Shown here: positions 8,520 to 18,951 of the stretch, piece after piece | Numbering within the stretch: the first letter of the stretch is position 1 | Layout: every line of letters begins with the position of its first letter | Translations under genes and position numbers: made by a program | Assembly (NCBI GenBank): GCA_014654535.1 | Contig: BNBA01000035.1 | Location: forward strand, 1-41,211 | Length of the DNA: 41,211 bases | Source: Xanthomonas boreopolis | GTDB taxonomy: Bacteria > Pseudomonadota > Gammaproteobacteria > Xanthomonadales > Xanthomonadaceae | Direction of reading: 5' to 3' | Notes under the pieces: generated by a model | Database searches by the model: none | What the model saw: only the letters and a program-made list of their open reading frames with translations | What the model was told of the DNA's origin: nothing

Positions 8520-8876
8520 GGGACGGCGGCAAGAGGATCGTTGCAATCCGTAACGGCGCTGTTGCTGTTGCTGCTGCTCGTGATTTTGCCGTTGAAGTGA
8601 CTCGCCGGAAGGCGAAAGCTTTGCCCTTGGTGCCATTGCCAAAGGCGCTGTTCGCCTTGAGTAGTGATTGTGGGAGGGACTTCAGTCCCGACGGGCTGTA
8701 CCGGCCAAGTGTCGGGACTGAAGTCCTCCCACAAAGACGACGGTGGGATTACGTTTGGGGAAATTGCGCGAATGGGATGGATCGCGAGAAAGGCGGCGGG
8801 CAGGAGCGCCAGCGCGAGGAAACAATCAACGAGAAAGAACGTGATCGGGACAGACAGCGTAAAAACCCCCACTCCC
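8520..8876. other. Intergenic region between convergent genes
   Basis: This 357-bp gap separates the glycosidase-like gene from ntrC. It holds a small hairpin (AAGGCG at 8642-8647 with CGCCTT at 8653-8658) and the palindromic element at 8670-8732. The remainder (about 8740-8876) is less GC-rich than its surroundings and shows no gene. Confidence 0.5.
8670..8732. repeat. Dispersed palindromic element, copy A
   Basis: Two arms, 8670-8692 and 8711-8732, are reverse complements except for one missing C in the right arm, and they flank an 18-nt spacer. Each arm contains its own mini-palindrome, GGGACT-TC-AGTCCC. Copy B at 23929-23992 has the same arms and spacer length; its spacer, reverse-complemented, matches this one at 15 of 18 positions. 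This is the layout of paired REP-type (BIME-like) intergenic elements. It may also act as a terminator between convergent genes. Confidence 0.8.
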
Positions 8877-10296
<1,420 letters not shown>

Positions 10297-10304
<8 letters not shown>

Positions 10305-11355
10305 GGAGGTGCTCCTTCTCGTGCTCGCCGCTCAGTTGCGGCAGCAGCAGGGTGAAAACGGTATGCCCGGGGCGCGAGCGGAAGGTCAGCGTGCCGTGGT
10401 GCTCTCGCGCGACCTGCTGCGCCAGCGCCAGGCCCAGGCCGCTGCCTTCGGCGCGCCCGCTCACCAGCGGCAGGAACAGGTGCTCGGTCAGTTCCTCCGG
10501 CACGCCGCCGCCGTCGTCGACGATCTCCAACCGCAGCGACATCGCGTGCACGCGGTCGCGGATGCGCTGGCCGTGCTCGACCCGGGTGCGCAGCGTCACC
10601 ACGCTGGCGCCGGCCTGGATCGCGTTGCGCACCAGGTTCCACACGGCCTGGGTCAGGCGGTCGGCGTCGCCGAGGATCTCGGGGATGCTCGGGTCGTAGT
10701 CGCGCTGCAGCCGCACCGACCAGCCGCCCTCGCTCTCGGCCAGGCGCAGCACGCGTTCCAGCACGGCGTGGATGTTGAGGCCCTCGTGCGGGCGCGCGGG
10801 CGCGGGCGAGAGCAGCCGTTCCAGCAGGGTGTTCAGGCGCTCGATCTCCGCGCCGATCAGGTCGATCAGCTCGCGCTCGTCCTGGTCGCGGTTGGCGGCG
10901 CGGCGCGCGAGCAGCTGCGCCGCGCCCTTCAGCCCCGCCAGCGGGTTGCGCAGCTCGTGCGCCAGGCCCTTGAGCGCGGCGCTGAGCGCGCTGGGCAGCG
11001 CGTGGGTGGGATCGAGCGCGGGGAACTCGTCGACCGGGTGCGCTTCCAGCAGCCAGCCGCCATCGTCCAGGCGGGTCAGCCAGCCCTCGGCGAAGCGCGG
11101 GCTCTCGCCGGGCAGGCCGATCGCCACCCGGTGCAGGCGCAGCACGTCGCGTTCCTGGTTGACCAGGAACCGCGCCATCGCGTCGCCCTGCATCTCCAGC
11201 GATGCCAGCGGCTGGTCCTGCACGCGCCGGGCGCTGACCCCCAGCCAGCGCGCGAAGGCCGGGTTGACCCCCTGCACGCGGCCGTCGGCATCAGCCCAGG
11301 CCACCGGGGTGCCGAGGCTCTCGAGCGAGGGAAGGACGGCGGTCGTCATGCGCAT
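10297..11355 (-). CDS. ntrB: Nitrogen regulation sensor histidine kinase NtrB
   Basis: Encodes 352 residues: a soluble, PII-controlled kinase and phosphatase for NtrC. An N-terminal PAS domain (about 10-110) is followed by the dimerisation H-box LAHELRNPLAGLKGAAQLL with the phosphorylated His, then an ATPase domain with N-box VWNLVRNAIQAGA, G1 DDGGGVP and G2 GSGLGLALA. There is no membrane segment, as expected for NtrB. I chose ATG at 11355; ATG at 11349 is equally possible. A longer TTG reading from 11373 is unlikely because it would run through the NtrC-binding sequence at 11356-11372. The gene follows the amidase gene by about 45 bp and overlaps ntrC. Confidence 0.94.
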
Positions 11356-11372
11356 TGCACCAATGTAGTGCA
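11356..11372. promoter_or_regulatory. NtrC-binding site at the ntrB start
   Basis: TGCACC-AATGT-AGTGCA matches the NtrC consensus TGCACC-N5-GGTGCA at 11 of 12 fixed positions. It touches the ntrB start codon. In enteric bacteria a comparable site at the glnL promoter lets NtrC restrain its own operon. The same negative autoregulation is inferred here. Confidence 0.75.
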
Positions 11373-11400
11373 AAGCGCCGGCCGGACGCCTGAACGCGCC

Positions 11401-12156
11401 TCAGCGCTGGCGTTGCTGGCGCAGCAGCGAGTGCAGGATGCGGGCGTCCTCGGCATCGAGGGTGCCGCCGAGGTCGTCGCGGCCGCGGAAATGGCGGTGG
11501 AACGCGCCGGCCGCGGCAGCCGGGTCGTCCAGCGGGTAGCCCAGCGCCTGCAGGCCCAGCCAGGGATCGAAGCCGGCCGGCGCGGGACCGTCGGCAGGAT
11601 CGGGCCAGAGGCCGAAGCCGGCCGCGGCGAGCCGGTCCCAGGGGAAGAAGCGGCTCGGGTCGGTCTTGCGGCCGGGCGCCAGGTCGGCATGGCCGATGAC
11701 CTCGCTGCGCGGGATGCGCAAGCGCGTGCACAGGTCGTCGAGCAACCGCAGCAGCGTGGCGATCTGTTCGGGCGCGAACGGTTCATGGCCGTTGTTGTCC
11801 AGCTCGATCCCGATCGAGGCCGAGTTGACGTCGCCGATCGTGCCCCAGCGGCCGGCGCCGGCATGCCAGGCGCGCTCGCTGTCGGGCACCAGCTGGTACA
11901 GCGCGCCGTCCTTGCCGACCAGGTAATGCGCGCTGACCCTGCCGCCGCTGTTGCGGGTGCGCAGCGTGCGCAGGCTCTGCTCCACCGAGTCCTGCTCGGT
12001 GTGGTGCAGCACGATCAGCACCGGCTGGCGCGGGTTGTGGTTCGGCGACGGCACCCATTGCGCCATCGGGTTGCGCGCCACGTGCGCGCAGGAGGCGAGC
12101 AGCGCCGCCATCAGCACGGGCAGCAGGGGAAAAGCGAAGCGTATGCGCGTGGCCAT
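11401..12156 (-). CDS. N-acetylmuramoyl-L-alanine amidase, AmiD-like lipoprotein
   Basis: Encodes 251 residues and should cleave the bond between N-acetylmuramic acid and the stem peptide of peptidoglycan or anhydro-muropeptides. The N-terminus MATRIRFAFPLLPVLMAALLASC is a lipoprotein signal with lipobox LASC, so it is envelope-anchored, unlike cytosolic AmpD. The amidase_2 zinc site is intact: His in LIVLHHTEQ, and His and Asp in VIGHADLAPGRKTDP. The catalytic Glu is in SIGIELDNNG. The C-terminal 90 residues (FDPWLGLQALGYPLDD ...) match the helical peptidoglycan-binding-like tail of AmiD. Longer in-frame readings upstream are dismissed because they place residues before a clean signal peptide. 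It sits inside the nitrogen gene cluster without obvious functional linkage. Confidence 0.9.
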   Translation of the reverse strand: MATRIRFAFPLLPVLMAALLASCAHVARNPMAQWVPSPNHNPRQPVLIVLHHTEQDSVEQSLRTLRTRNSGGRVSAHYLVGKDGALYQLVPDSERAWHAGAGRWGTIGDVNSASIGIELDNNGHEPFAPEQIATLLRLLDDLCTRLRIPRSEVIGHADLAPGRKTDPSRFFPWDRLAAAGFGLWPDPADGPAPAGFDPWLGLQALGYPLDDPAAAAGAFHRHFRGRDDLGGTLDAEDARILHSLLRQQRQR

Positions 12157-12332
12157 GGCCCATTGCAGCGGCGGCCAGGCCGCTTTGCAAGCCGCGCGCG
12201 ACGGCGGGTGCGGCGGGAGCGACGGCGGATGCGGGGCGGACGAGCATGCGGACACCTCGATGGAACGGGCTCCGGGTGCTCCGCCCCAAGGAGTCCCGAC
12301 ACGACGACGACATTGGATATTCGGGGGAAAAC

Positions 12333-12361
12333 GCCGGTCCGCGGGCCGCCCGCGGACCGGC
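12333..12361 (-). terminator. Intrinsic terminator after amtB
   Basis: A perfect 11-bp GC-rich stem (12333-12343 with 12351-12361, 7-nt loop) begins 10 bp past the amtB stop codon. On the minus strand it is followed by GTTTTCCCCC, a short T-run. This should end the glnK-amtB transcript. Confidence 0.7.
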
Positions 12362-12370
12362 ACTGCTTGC

Positions 12371-13822
12371 TTACGATTCGTAGGCGGACTCGCCGTGCGA
12401 GGTGATGTCCAGGCCCTCGCGCTCGGCCTCCTCGGCCACGCGCAGGCCGAACACGACCTTGGCGACCAGGAATCCGACCACCGAGACGAGGCCGATCCAC
12501 ACCAGCGTGATCAGCACGCCCTCGGTCTGGATCCAGACCTGGTGCAGCATGTCGTAGCCTTCGCCCTTCTGGCCGCCCAGCGACGCGGCGGAGAACACGC
12601 CGGTCAGGATCGCGCCGATGATCCCGCCCAGGCCGTGCACGCCGAACACGTCGAGGCTGTCGTCCGCGCCCAGCAGCTTCTTCAGGCCGGTGACGCCCCA
12701 CACGCACAGCACGCCGCAGGCCAGGCCGATGGCGATCGCGCCGAACGGACCGACCGTGCCACAGGCCGGGGTGATGCCGACCAGGCCGGCCACCATGCCC
12801 GAGGCCACGCCCAGCGCCGAGGACTTGCCCTTGACGATCTTCTCGGTCAGCGACCAGCCCAGCACCGCGGCGGCGGTCGCCAGCAGCGTGTTGAGGAAGG
12901 CCAGCGCGGCGCCCGCGGTGGCTTCCAGGTTGGAACCGGCGTTGAAGCCGAACCAGCCCACCCACAGCAGCGAGGCGCCGACGAAGGTCAGCGTGACGTT
13001 GTGCGGCTTGATCGCCTCGCGGCCGAAGCCGGTGCGCTTGCCGACGAAGTAGGCGCCCACCAGGCCGGCGATGCCGGCGTTGATGTGCACCACGGTGCCG
13101 CCGGCGAAGTCCAGCGCGCCCTTCTCGAACAGGAAGCCGCCGGTCGCCCAGACCATGTGCGCCAGCGGCAGGTAGCCGAAGGTGAACCAGATCACCGCGA
13201 ACAGCAGCACCGCGGCGAAGCGCGCGCGCTCGGCGAACGCGCCGACGATCAGCGCGCCGGTGATGCCGGCGAAGGTGCACTGGAACGCGACGAACACGTA
13301 CTCCGGCAGGCTCACGCCCTTGGTGAAGGTCGCGGCCAGGGTCTCGATGCTCACGCCCTTCAGCAGCGCCTTGTCGAGGTTGCCGACCCACGGGCCCTCG
13401 CCCGAGAACGCCAGGCTGTAGCCGTAGACCACCCACAGGATCGCGATCGTCGAGAACACCACCGCGACCTGGATCAGCACCGACAGCACGTTCTTGGCGC
13501 GCACCATGCCGCCGTAGAACAGCGCCAGTCCGGGCACCACCATCAGCAGCACCAGCAGCGTGGAGGTGAGCATCCAGGCGACGTCGCCCTTCTCGACCAC
13601 CGGCGCCGGTTCGGCCTCGGCGGCCGGCGTCGCGGCGGCGGCCTGCGCATCCGGCAGCGGCTCGGTGGCCACCGGCTCGGTCGGGGCCGGCGCGGTCTGG
13701 GTCGCGCCGTCCTGGGCGTGGGCGGTATTGGCGCCGCCGAGCGCGGCCAGCGCGCTGAGCAGCATCAGCATGCAAACGGTGTAGAACCGGGCCTTCCACC
13801 CGGCGAAAAGACCAATCTTCAT
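12371..13822 (-). CDS. amtB: Ammonium transporter AmtB
   Basis: Encodes 483 residues forming the trimeric inner-membrane ammonium channel. A signal peptide (about 1-36, ending AHAQ) precedes an unusually long Ala/Pro/Thr-rich segment of about 45 residues (ATQTAPAPTEPVATEPLP...) before the first membrane helix at MLTSTLLVLLMVVPGLALFYGGMVRAKN. The pore histidine pair is present in GGTVVHINAG and DVFGVHGLGG. Other signatures are FAFQCTFA-type (VAFQCTFAGIT) and GWFGFNAGS. The PII gene ends 21 bp upstream, the classic glnK-amtB arrangement in which PII plugs the channel when nitrogen is plentiful. A good hairpin terminator follows. Confidence 0.96.
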   Translation of the reverse strand: MKIGLFAGWKARFYTVCMLMLLSALAALGGANTAHAQDGATQTAPAPTEPVATEPLPDAQAAAATPAAEAEPAPVVEKGDVAWMLTSTLLVLLMVVPGLALFYGGMVRAKNVLSVLIQVAVVFSTIAILWVVYGYSLAFSGEGPWVGNLDKALLKGVSIETLAATFTKGVSLPEYVFVAFQCTFAGITGALIVGAFAERARFAAVLLFAVIWFTFGYLPLAHMVWATGGFLFEKGALDFAGGTVVHINAGIAGLVGAYFVGKRTGFGREAIKPHNVTLTFVGASLLWVGWFGFNAGSNLEATAGAALAFLNTLLATAAAVLGWSLTEKIVKGKSSALGVASGMVAGLVGITPACGTVGPFGAIAIGLACGVLCVWGVTGLKKLLGADDSLDVFGVHGLGGIIGAILTGVFSAASLGGQKGEGYDMLHQVWIQTEGVLITLVWIGLVSVVGFLVAKVVFGLRVAEEAEREGLDITSHGESAYES

Positions 13823-13843
13823 GTCGAGGTCTCCGAGTGGGGG

Positions 13844-14494
<651 letters not shown>

Positions 14495-15904
14495 TCAGTT
14501 GGCGTAGTACAGCTGGTATTCCAGCGGGTGGGTCGCCGCGCGGAACTTGGTGACTTCCTGCATCTTCAGCGCGATGTAGCCGTCGATGAAGTCGTCGCTC
14601 ATCACGCCGCCGGCCTTGAGGAACTCGCGGTCCTTGTCCAGCGCTTCCAGCGCCTGGTCGAGGCTGGAGCAGACCTGCGGGATCAGCTTCTCCTCTTCCG
14701 GCGGCAGGTCGTACAGGTCCTTGTCGCTCGGCGCGCCCGGGTCGATCTGGTTCTTGATGCCGTCCAGGCCGGCCATCATCAGCGCGGTGAAGGTCAGGTA
14801 GCCGGACTGCAGCGGATCGGGGAAGCGCATCTCGATGCGGCGCGCCTTCGGGTTGGAGACCCACGGGATGCGGCACGAAGCGGAGCGGTTGCGCGCCGAG
14901 TAGGCCAGCATCACCGGCGCCTCGAAGCCCGGTACCAGGCGCTTGTAGCTGTTGGTGCCCGAGTTGGCGAACGCGTTGATCGCCTTGGCGTGCTTGAAGA
15001 TGCCGCCGATGTACCACAGCGCCAGCTGCGACAGGCCGCCGTAGCCGTCGCCGGAGAACAGGTTCTGCCCGCCCTTGGCCAGCGACTGGTGCACGTGCAT
15101 GCCCGAGCCGTTGTCGCCGACGATCGGCTTGGGCATGAAGGTCGCGGTCTTGCCGTTGCGGTAGGCGACGTTCTTGATGATGTACTTCATCGTCAGCAGT
15201 TCGTCGGCCTTCTTGACCAGCGAGCTGAACTTGGTGCCGATCTCGCACTGGCCGGCGGTGGCGACCTCGTGGTGGTGCACTTCGGTCTCGATGCCGACCT
15301 GCTCCAGGGTCTTGACCATCTCCGCGCGCAGGTCGTGCAGCGAGTCGGTCGGCGGGACCGGGAAGTAGCCGCCCTTCACGCCCGGGCGATAGCCGCTGTT
15401 GCCGCCCTCGAACTTGGCGCCGGTGTTCCAGGCCGCCTCTTCCGAACCGATCTGGAAGAAGGTGTGGCCCATGTCGTTGGCGAAGCGGACCGAGTCGAAG
15501 ATGAAGAATTCCGGCTCCGGGCCGAAGAAGGCCTGGTCGGCGATGCCGGAGGACTTCAGGTAGGCCTCGGCGCGCTTGGCGATGCCGCGCGGGTCGCGCG
15601 TGTAGGCCTGCATGGTGGCCGGATCGAGGATGTCGCAGGTCAGCACGAGGGTCGGATCGGCGTAGAACGGATCCAGGTAGGCGGTGTCCGCGTCGGGCAG
15701 CAGCACCATGTCCGACTCGTTGATGCCCTTCCAGCCGGAGATCGAGGAGCCGTCGAACATCTTGCCTTCCTCGAACAGCGAGGGCTCCACGATGCTGGCC
15801 GGGAACGTCACGTGCTGCTGCACGCCGCGCATATCGACGAAACGCAGGTCGACGAACTCGACCTTGTTGTCCTTGATCAGCTTCTCAACATTTTCCGCAG
15901 ACAT
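14495..15904 (-). CDS. glnA: Glutamine synthetase type I
   Basis: Encodes 469 residues, the standard length of the dodecameric GSI that makes glutamine from glutamate, ammonia and ATP. The N-terminal beta-grasp domain ([34 protein letters not shown]) includes the FDGSSI motif. The catalytic signatures [22 protein letters not shown] and [11 protein letters not shown] are intact. The adenylylation site is present as Tyr in [10 protein letters not shown] near residue 400, so the enzyme is controlled by GlnE and PII. Upstream lie a near-perfect sigma-54 promoter (15951-15966) and two NtrC sites, so transcription should rise under nitrogen limitation. It starts at ATG 15904, leaving a leader of about 36 bases. 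Confidence 0.97.
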   Translation of the reverse strand: MSAENVEKLIKDNKVEFVDLRFVDMRGVQQHVTFPASIVEPSLFEEGKMFDGSSISGWKGINESDMVLLPDADTAYLDPFYADPTLVLTCDILDPATMQAYTRDPRGIAKRAEAYLKSSGIADQAFFGPEPEFFIFDSVRFANDMGHTFFQIGSEEAAWNTGAKFEGGNSGYRPGVKGGYFPVPPTDSLHDLRAEMVKTLEQVGIETEVHHHEVATAGQCEIGTKFSSLVKKADELLTMKYIIKNVAYRNGKTATFMPKPIVGDNGSGMHVHQSLAKGGQNLFSGDGYGGLSQLALWYIGGIFKHAKAINAFANSGTNSYKRLVPGFEAPVMLAYSARNRSASCRIPWVSNPKARRIEMRFPDPLQSGYLTFTALMMAGLDGIKNQIDPGAPSDKDLYDLPPEEEKLIPQVCSSLDQALEALDKDREFLKAGGVMSDDFIDGYIALKMQEVTKFRAATHPLEYQLYYAN

Positions 15905-15950
15905 CGGAGAAAACCTCGGGTGAGTGGAGTGGTGAATGTGCCTGCTCTAC

Positions 15951-15966
15951 AGCAATCGCCGTGCCA
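15951..15966 (-). promoter_or_regulatory. Sigma-54 promoter of glnA
   Basis: On the minus strand the sequence reads TGGCACG-GCGA-TTGCT, a match to the sigma-54 consensus TGGCACG-N4-TTGCW at every fixed position, with the invariant GG and GC at -24 and -12 spacing. The predicted start of transcription is near 15940. Confidence 0.9.
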
Positions 15967-16029
15967 ACTCCCGCGCCGCCCCAACCCATTGATTCATATG
16001 GGAATGGTTTCACGCGGCACTCACATTGC

Positions 16030-16046
16030 AGACCCATGTTGGTGCA
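16030..16046. promoter_or_regulatory. NtrC site, promoter-proximal, upstream of glnA
   Basis: On the minus strand TGCACC-AACAT-GGGTCT has one perfect half-site and a weak second half (3 of 6). Its centre lies about 98 bp upstream of the predicted glnA transcription start and 29 bp from the stronger site, about three helical turns, as expected for cooperative NtrC dimers. Confidence 0.55.
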
Positions 16047-16058
16047 CATCGCAACGAT

Positions 16059-16075
16059 TGCACCATTTTGGTGAT
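16059..16075. promoter_or_regulatory. NtrC site, distal, upstream of glnA
   Basis: TGCACC-ATTTT-GGTGAT matches the NtrC consensus TGCACC-N5-GGTGCA at 10 of 12 fixed positions. Its centre is about 127 bp upstream of the predicted sigma-54 start. It also lies upstream of the divergent uppP gene. Confidence 0.75.
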
Positions 16076-16142
16076 TAAGCGGTTCACAGGTGGGCATGCT
16101 CTATGCTTGGGAGCCCCCTCACGTCCCCGGAAAGCGCCCGGC

Positions 16143-16940
16143 ATGTCCGACCTGTTCTCCGCCCTCCTGCTGGGCATCCTCGAAGGCCTGACCGAATTCC
16201 TCCCGGTGTCCTCCACCGGCCACCTGCTGATCGCCGAGCAATGGCTGGGCCGGCGCTCGGACTTCTTCAACATCGTCATCCAGGCCGGCGCGATCCTGGC
16301 GATCACCCTGGTCTACCGGCAACGGCTGTGGGCGCTGGCCACCGGGCTGGGCGACCGCGCCAACCGCGACTACGTCGCCAAGCTGGTCGGGGCCTTCGCG
16401 GTCACCGCGGTGGTCGGCCTGGTGGTGCGCAAGGCCGGCTGGGAACTGCCCGAAACGGTGCAGCCGGTCGCCTGGGCGCTGATCATCGGCGGCGTCTGGA
16501 TGATGGTCGCCGAGCACTTCGCCGGACGCCTGCCCGAGCGCGACGTGGTGACCTGGAAGGTCGCCATCGCGGTCGGCCTGGCGCAGGTGGTCGCCGGCGT
16601 GTTCCCCGGCACCTCGCGTTCGGCCACCACCATCTTCGTGGCGATGCTGCTGGGCCTGAGCAAGCGCCCGGCGGCGGCCGAATTCGCGTTCCTGGTCGGC
16701 ATCCCGACGATGTTCGCGGCCAGCGGCTACGCGTTCCTGGAGCTGTTCCACGATGGCGGCATCGGCCGCGAGGACTTCATCGACGTCGGCGTGGCCTTCG
16801 CCGCCGCGGTGGTGACCGGGTTCGCCGTGGTGAAGTGGCTGCTCGGCTACATCAAGTCGCACAAGTTCACCGCCTTCGCCTGGTACCGCATCGCGCTGGG
16901 CGTGGCGCTGCTGGTCTGGCTGCCGGCGACGGGCGCCTGA
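16143..16940 (+). CDS. uppP: Undecaprenyl-diphosphate phosphatase (UppP/BacA)
   Basis: Encodes 265 residues. This polytopic inner-membrane enzyme removes a phosphate from undecaprenyl diphosphate to recycle the lipid carrier for cell-wall and polysaccharide synthesis; excess gives bacitracin resistance. The two family signatures are intact: EGLTEFLPVSSTGHLLIAEQ near residues 14-33, with catalytic Glu, Ser and His, and PGTSRSATT near 155-163 with the essential Arg. Seven or eight hydrophobic segments are visible. The start at MSDLFSALLLGILEG is canonical; the longer in-frame reading from 16026 runs through the NtrC-site region and is rejected. It is divergent from glnA. Confidence 0.96.
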   Translation: MSDLFSALLLGILEGLTEFLPVSSTGHLLIAEQWLGRRSDFFNIVIQAGAILAITLVYRQRLWALATGLGDRANRDYVAKLVGAFAVTAVVGLVVRKAGWELPETVQPVAWALIIGGVWMMVAEHFAGRLPERDVVTWKVAIAVGLAQVVAGVFPGTSRSATTIFVAMLLGLSKRPAAAEFAFLVGIPTMFAASGYAFLELFHDGGIGREDFIDVGVAFAAAVVTGFAVVKWLLGYIKSHKFTAFAWYRIALGVALLVWLPATGA

Positions 16941-17344
16941 TCCGCCGTCGCCATCGCGGCCGGATCCCGTCGGCGTTATCGGGCCCTGCCGATGTGTCCC
17001 GCCTGCGCGGGAACGGCAGGGATCGGCGCGGCGTGGCGATCGCGGCCACGGACGCGATGGCAGCGGTTGCGTGATCCTTGCGCCGCGCTCCTCGGGCGGC
17101 CGCCGAACACGCAAGGAAGCACGTCACGGCAGCCGCATGGCGGATCGAAGCGACCCGCCCACGCGGCGAAAGCCGCTGCCATCGGCGCCTGCTGCCCGAG
17201 CGAGCAACCGATGGAAGATCCGCCGGGACCGAAGTCCCTTCCGTAAACCCTCCCCCGAAAAGAAGACAGCGCCCGCTCCGAATTCCGCCACCGGGGCCAA
17301 ATAGTCGATAGGCTTGGGCGCGCACATCCGAAGGAGAATCCTCC
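16941..17344. other. Intergenic region with repeat debris
   Basis: This 404-bp gap has no convincing gene. A nested hairpin at 16984-17021 (CCCTGCCG with CGGCAGGG, enclosing TCCCGC/GCGGGA) may terminate uppP. A diverged half of the dispersed palindrome lies at 17222-17244. An AAGGAG ribosome-binding site for the next gene is at 17331-17336. Confidence 0.5.
17222..17244. repeat. Diverged solo half of the dispersed palindrome
   Basis: This 23-base stretch matches the right arm of the element at 23970-23992 at 18 of 23 positions, including the GAAGTCCCT core. No left arm could be found nearby, so it is probably a decayed or truncated copy. Confidence 0.45.
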
Positions 17345-18187
17345 ATGAAGCCCCTGATGCTCGTGCCCGCGCTCGCCGCCCTGCTGGCGGCCTGCAGCAA
17401 TCCGTCCTCGGACACCGCCACGCCGCCCGGCGAACTGCCCGGCACCGGGACACCGCCCGCCACTGCCCCGGCCGCCTCCACGGACTTCGCCGCCACGCTG
17501 GCGGCCCACCACTGGCACCTGGAGAAGGCCGAGGACGGGCAGGGAAACCCGCTGAAGGCCCTGTTCGTCGACGGGCAGCCGCCGTTGCAGCTGGATTTCG
17601 GCGACGGCCGCGTTTCCGTCTCGCACCTGTGCAACCGCCGCGGCGGCAGCTATACGCTGGAAGGCGGAACCCTGCAGGTCGGGCGCATGGCCTCGACGAT
17701 GATGGCCTGCCCGGAACCGGGCCGGATGGAGCAGGAGAAGGCGGCCGGACAGGCGCTGGAGGGCAGCTTCGCCATCGCGGTGGACGGCGGCGGCGCCGAG
17801 CCCAGGCTGACCCTGAAGCGGCAGGACGGCACCCTCCTGGTGCTTGCCGGCACGCCGACCGCGGAGACGCGCTACGGCGGTCCGGGCGAGCAGGTGTTCC
17901 TGGAAGTCGCCGCGCAGACCCGGCCGTGCAGCCATCCGCTGATCCCGGACAAGCAGTGCCTGCAGGTGCGCGAGCTGCGCTACGACGCCAACGGCCTGCG
18001 CCAGGGCGACCCGGGCGAATGGCAGAACTTCTACGACGACATCGAGGGCTACCAGCACCAGGACGGCGTGCGCAACGTCCTGAGGGTGCGGCGCTACACC
18101 CGCCAGGACGTCCCCGCCGACGCGTCCAAGTACGCCTACGTACTGGACATGGTCGTGGAATCGGAAACGGTGAAGCCCGCGCCGTGA
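17345..18187 (+). CDS. META and DUF4377 domain lipoprotein
   Basis: Encodes 280 residues. The signal MKPLMLVPALAALLAAC has lipobox LAAC, so it is a lipoprotein, followed by a Thr/Pro linker. Residues about 45-165 form a META (HslJ-like) domain: HHWHLEKAEDGQGNPL, LDFGDGRVSVSHLCNRRGGSY and MASTMMACPEPGRMEQE, with the paired Cys typical of the family. Residues about 180-275 fit DUF4377 (EVAAQTRPCSHPL ... KQCLQVRELRY ... GEWQNFYDDIEGY). This two-domain arrangement is known in envelope proteins of unknown function; HslJ of E. coli is linked to heat and novobiocin tolerance. An AAGGAG site 8 bases upstream supports the start. It is a single gene converging on the PEBP gene. Confidence 0.85.
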   Translation: MKPLMLVPALAALLAACSNPSSDTATPPGELPGTGTPPATAPAASTDFAATLAAHHWHLEKAEDGQGNPLKALFVDGQPPLQLDFGDGRVSVSHLCNRRGGSYTLEGGTLQVGRMASTMMACPEPGRMEQEKAAGQALEGSFAIAVDGGGAEPRLTLKRQDGTLLVLAGTPTAETRYGGPGEQVFLEVAAQTRPCSHPLIPDKQCLQVRELRYDANGLRQGDPGEWQNFYDDIEGYQHQDGVRNVLRVRRYTRQDVPADASKYAYVLDMVVESETVKPAP

Positions 18188-18195
18188 GCGGGTTC

Positions 18196-18223
18196 GTCCG
18201 CGGCGGCCCGGGCCGCCGCGGAC
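18196..18223. terminator. Perfect 28-bp palindrome between convergent genes
   Basis: Fourteen bases from 18196 are the exact reverse complement of the next fourteen, ending at 18223. The palindrome sits between the stop codons of the META lipoprotein and the PEBP-family gene and would form a very stable hairpin in transcripts from either side. There is no T-tract. Confidence 0.6.
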
Positions 18224-18230
18224 CGCAGGC

Positions 18231-18845
18231 TCAGCCGCGCAGCTTGGGATTGAGCGTGTAGGTGCCGTGGATGGCCGTTTCGGCCAGTACATGGCCCTGC
18301 ATGGCGCGCAGCACGTCGCCGGCCTCGAAGCGGGCCGGCAGCGCCAGCCTGTCCACGTCCAGCGCGAACAGGCGGAAGAAATAGCGGTGCAGGCGCAGGT
18401 CGTTGAAGGGCGGGTAGGGGCCGTCGTACCCCAGGTAGTCGCCGGCCATGTCGGGATTGCCCGCGAACCAGCCGGTATAGCTGTTCACGCCCTGGCGCGC
18501 GCCGGCCGGGCCGGCGGGATCCGGCTTGCCCTTGGCGACGAAGCCGTCGCTGCAGCTGCCGGCGGCGATCTCGCGCACGTCGGCCGGGATGTCGGCCATC
18601 ACCCAGTGCACGAAGTCGGTGCGCGGCTGGTCGACCGGGATCTCCACGTCCTCGCGGCCCACGGTCTCCGGCACGGTCGGCACGTCCGGGTCGATGCACA
18701 GCAGCGCGAACGAGCGCGTGCCGGCCGGCACCTCGCTCCACGCCAGGTGCGGGTTGCGGTTGGGCGCGAAGCCCTCCGGCGTGCCGGCGGCGAATTCGGC
18801 CGGGATCGGCTTGCCGTTCTCGATGCTCTGGCTGGTCAGGCGCAT
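18231..18845 (-). CDS. YbhB/YbcL-type PEBP family protein
   Basis: Encodes 204 residues. The family is related to phosphatidylethanolamine-binding proteins and Raf kinase inhibitor protein; in bacteria the ligand and role are generally unknown. Signatures seen are NRNPHLAWSEVPAGTRSFALLCIDPDVP (the CR1-like DPD motif), TDFVHWVMADIP, GYDGPYPPFNDLRLHRYFFRLFALD (CR2-like) and the C-terminal HVLAETAIHGTYTL. The start MRLTSQSIENGKPIP is typical and a longer in-frame reading is not supported. No signal peptide is present, so a cytosolic location is likely. It converges on the META lipoprotein and lies 106 bp downstream of the TPR gene. Confidence 0.9.
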   Translation of the reverse strand: MRLTSQSIENGKPIPAEFAAGTPEGFAPNRNPHLAWSEVPAGTRSFALLCIDPDVPTVPETVGREDVEIPVDQPRTDFVHWVMADIPADVREIAAGSCSDGFVAKGKPDPAGPAGARQGVNSYTGWFAGNPDMAGDYLGYDGPYPPFNDLRLHRYFFRLFALDVDRLALPARFEAGDVLRAMQGHVLAETAIHGTYTLNPKLRG

Positions 18846-18951
18846 GTCTCGATCTCCTGCGGGGACGTTTCGGGATGCCGGCGGCCGCAAGGACGGGCAG
18901 GGGCGCGACGGCGCGACGTCCCCCCGTCCCCGCGACCGGCGGCGGCGATCT

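Noticed and set aside
16026-16142. Longer N-terminus for the undecaprenyl-diphosphate phosphatase
   Set aside because: The 39 added residues run through the NtrC-site region and lack resemblance to the family; the ATG at 16143 begins the canonical first helix.
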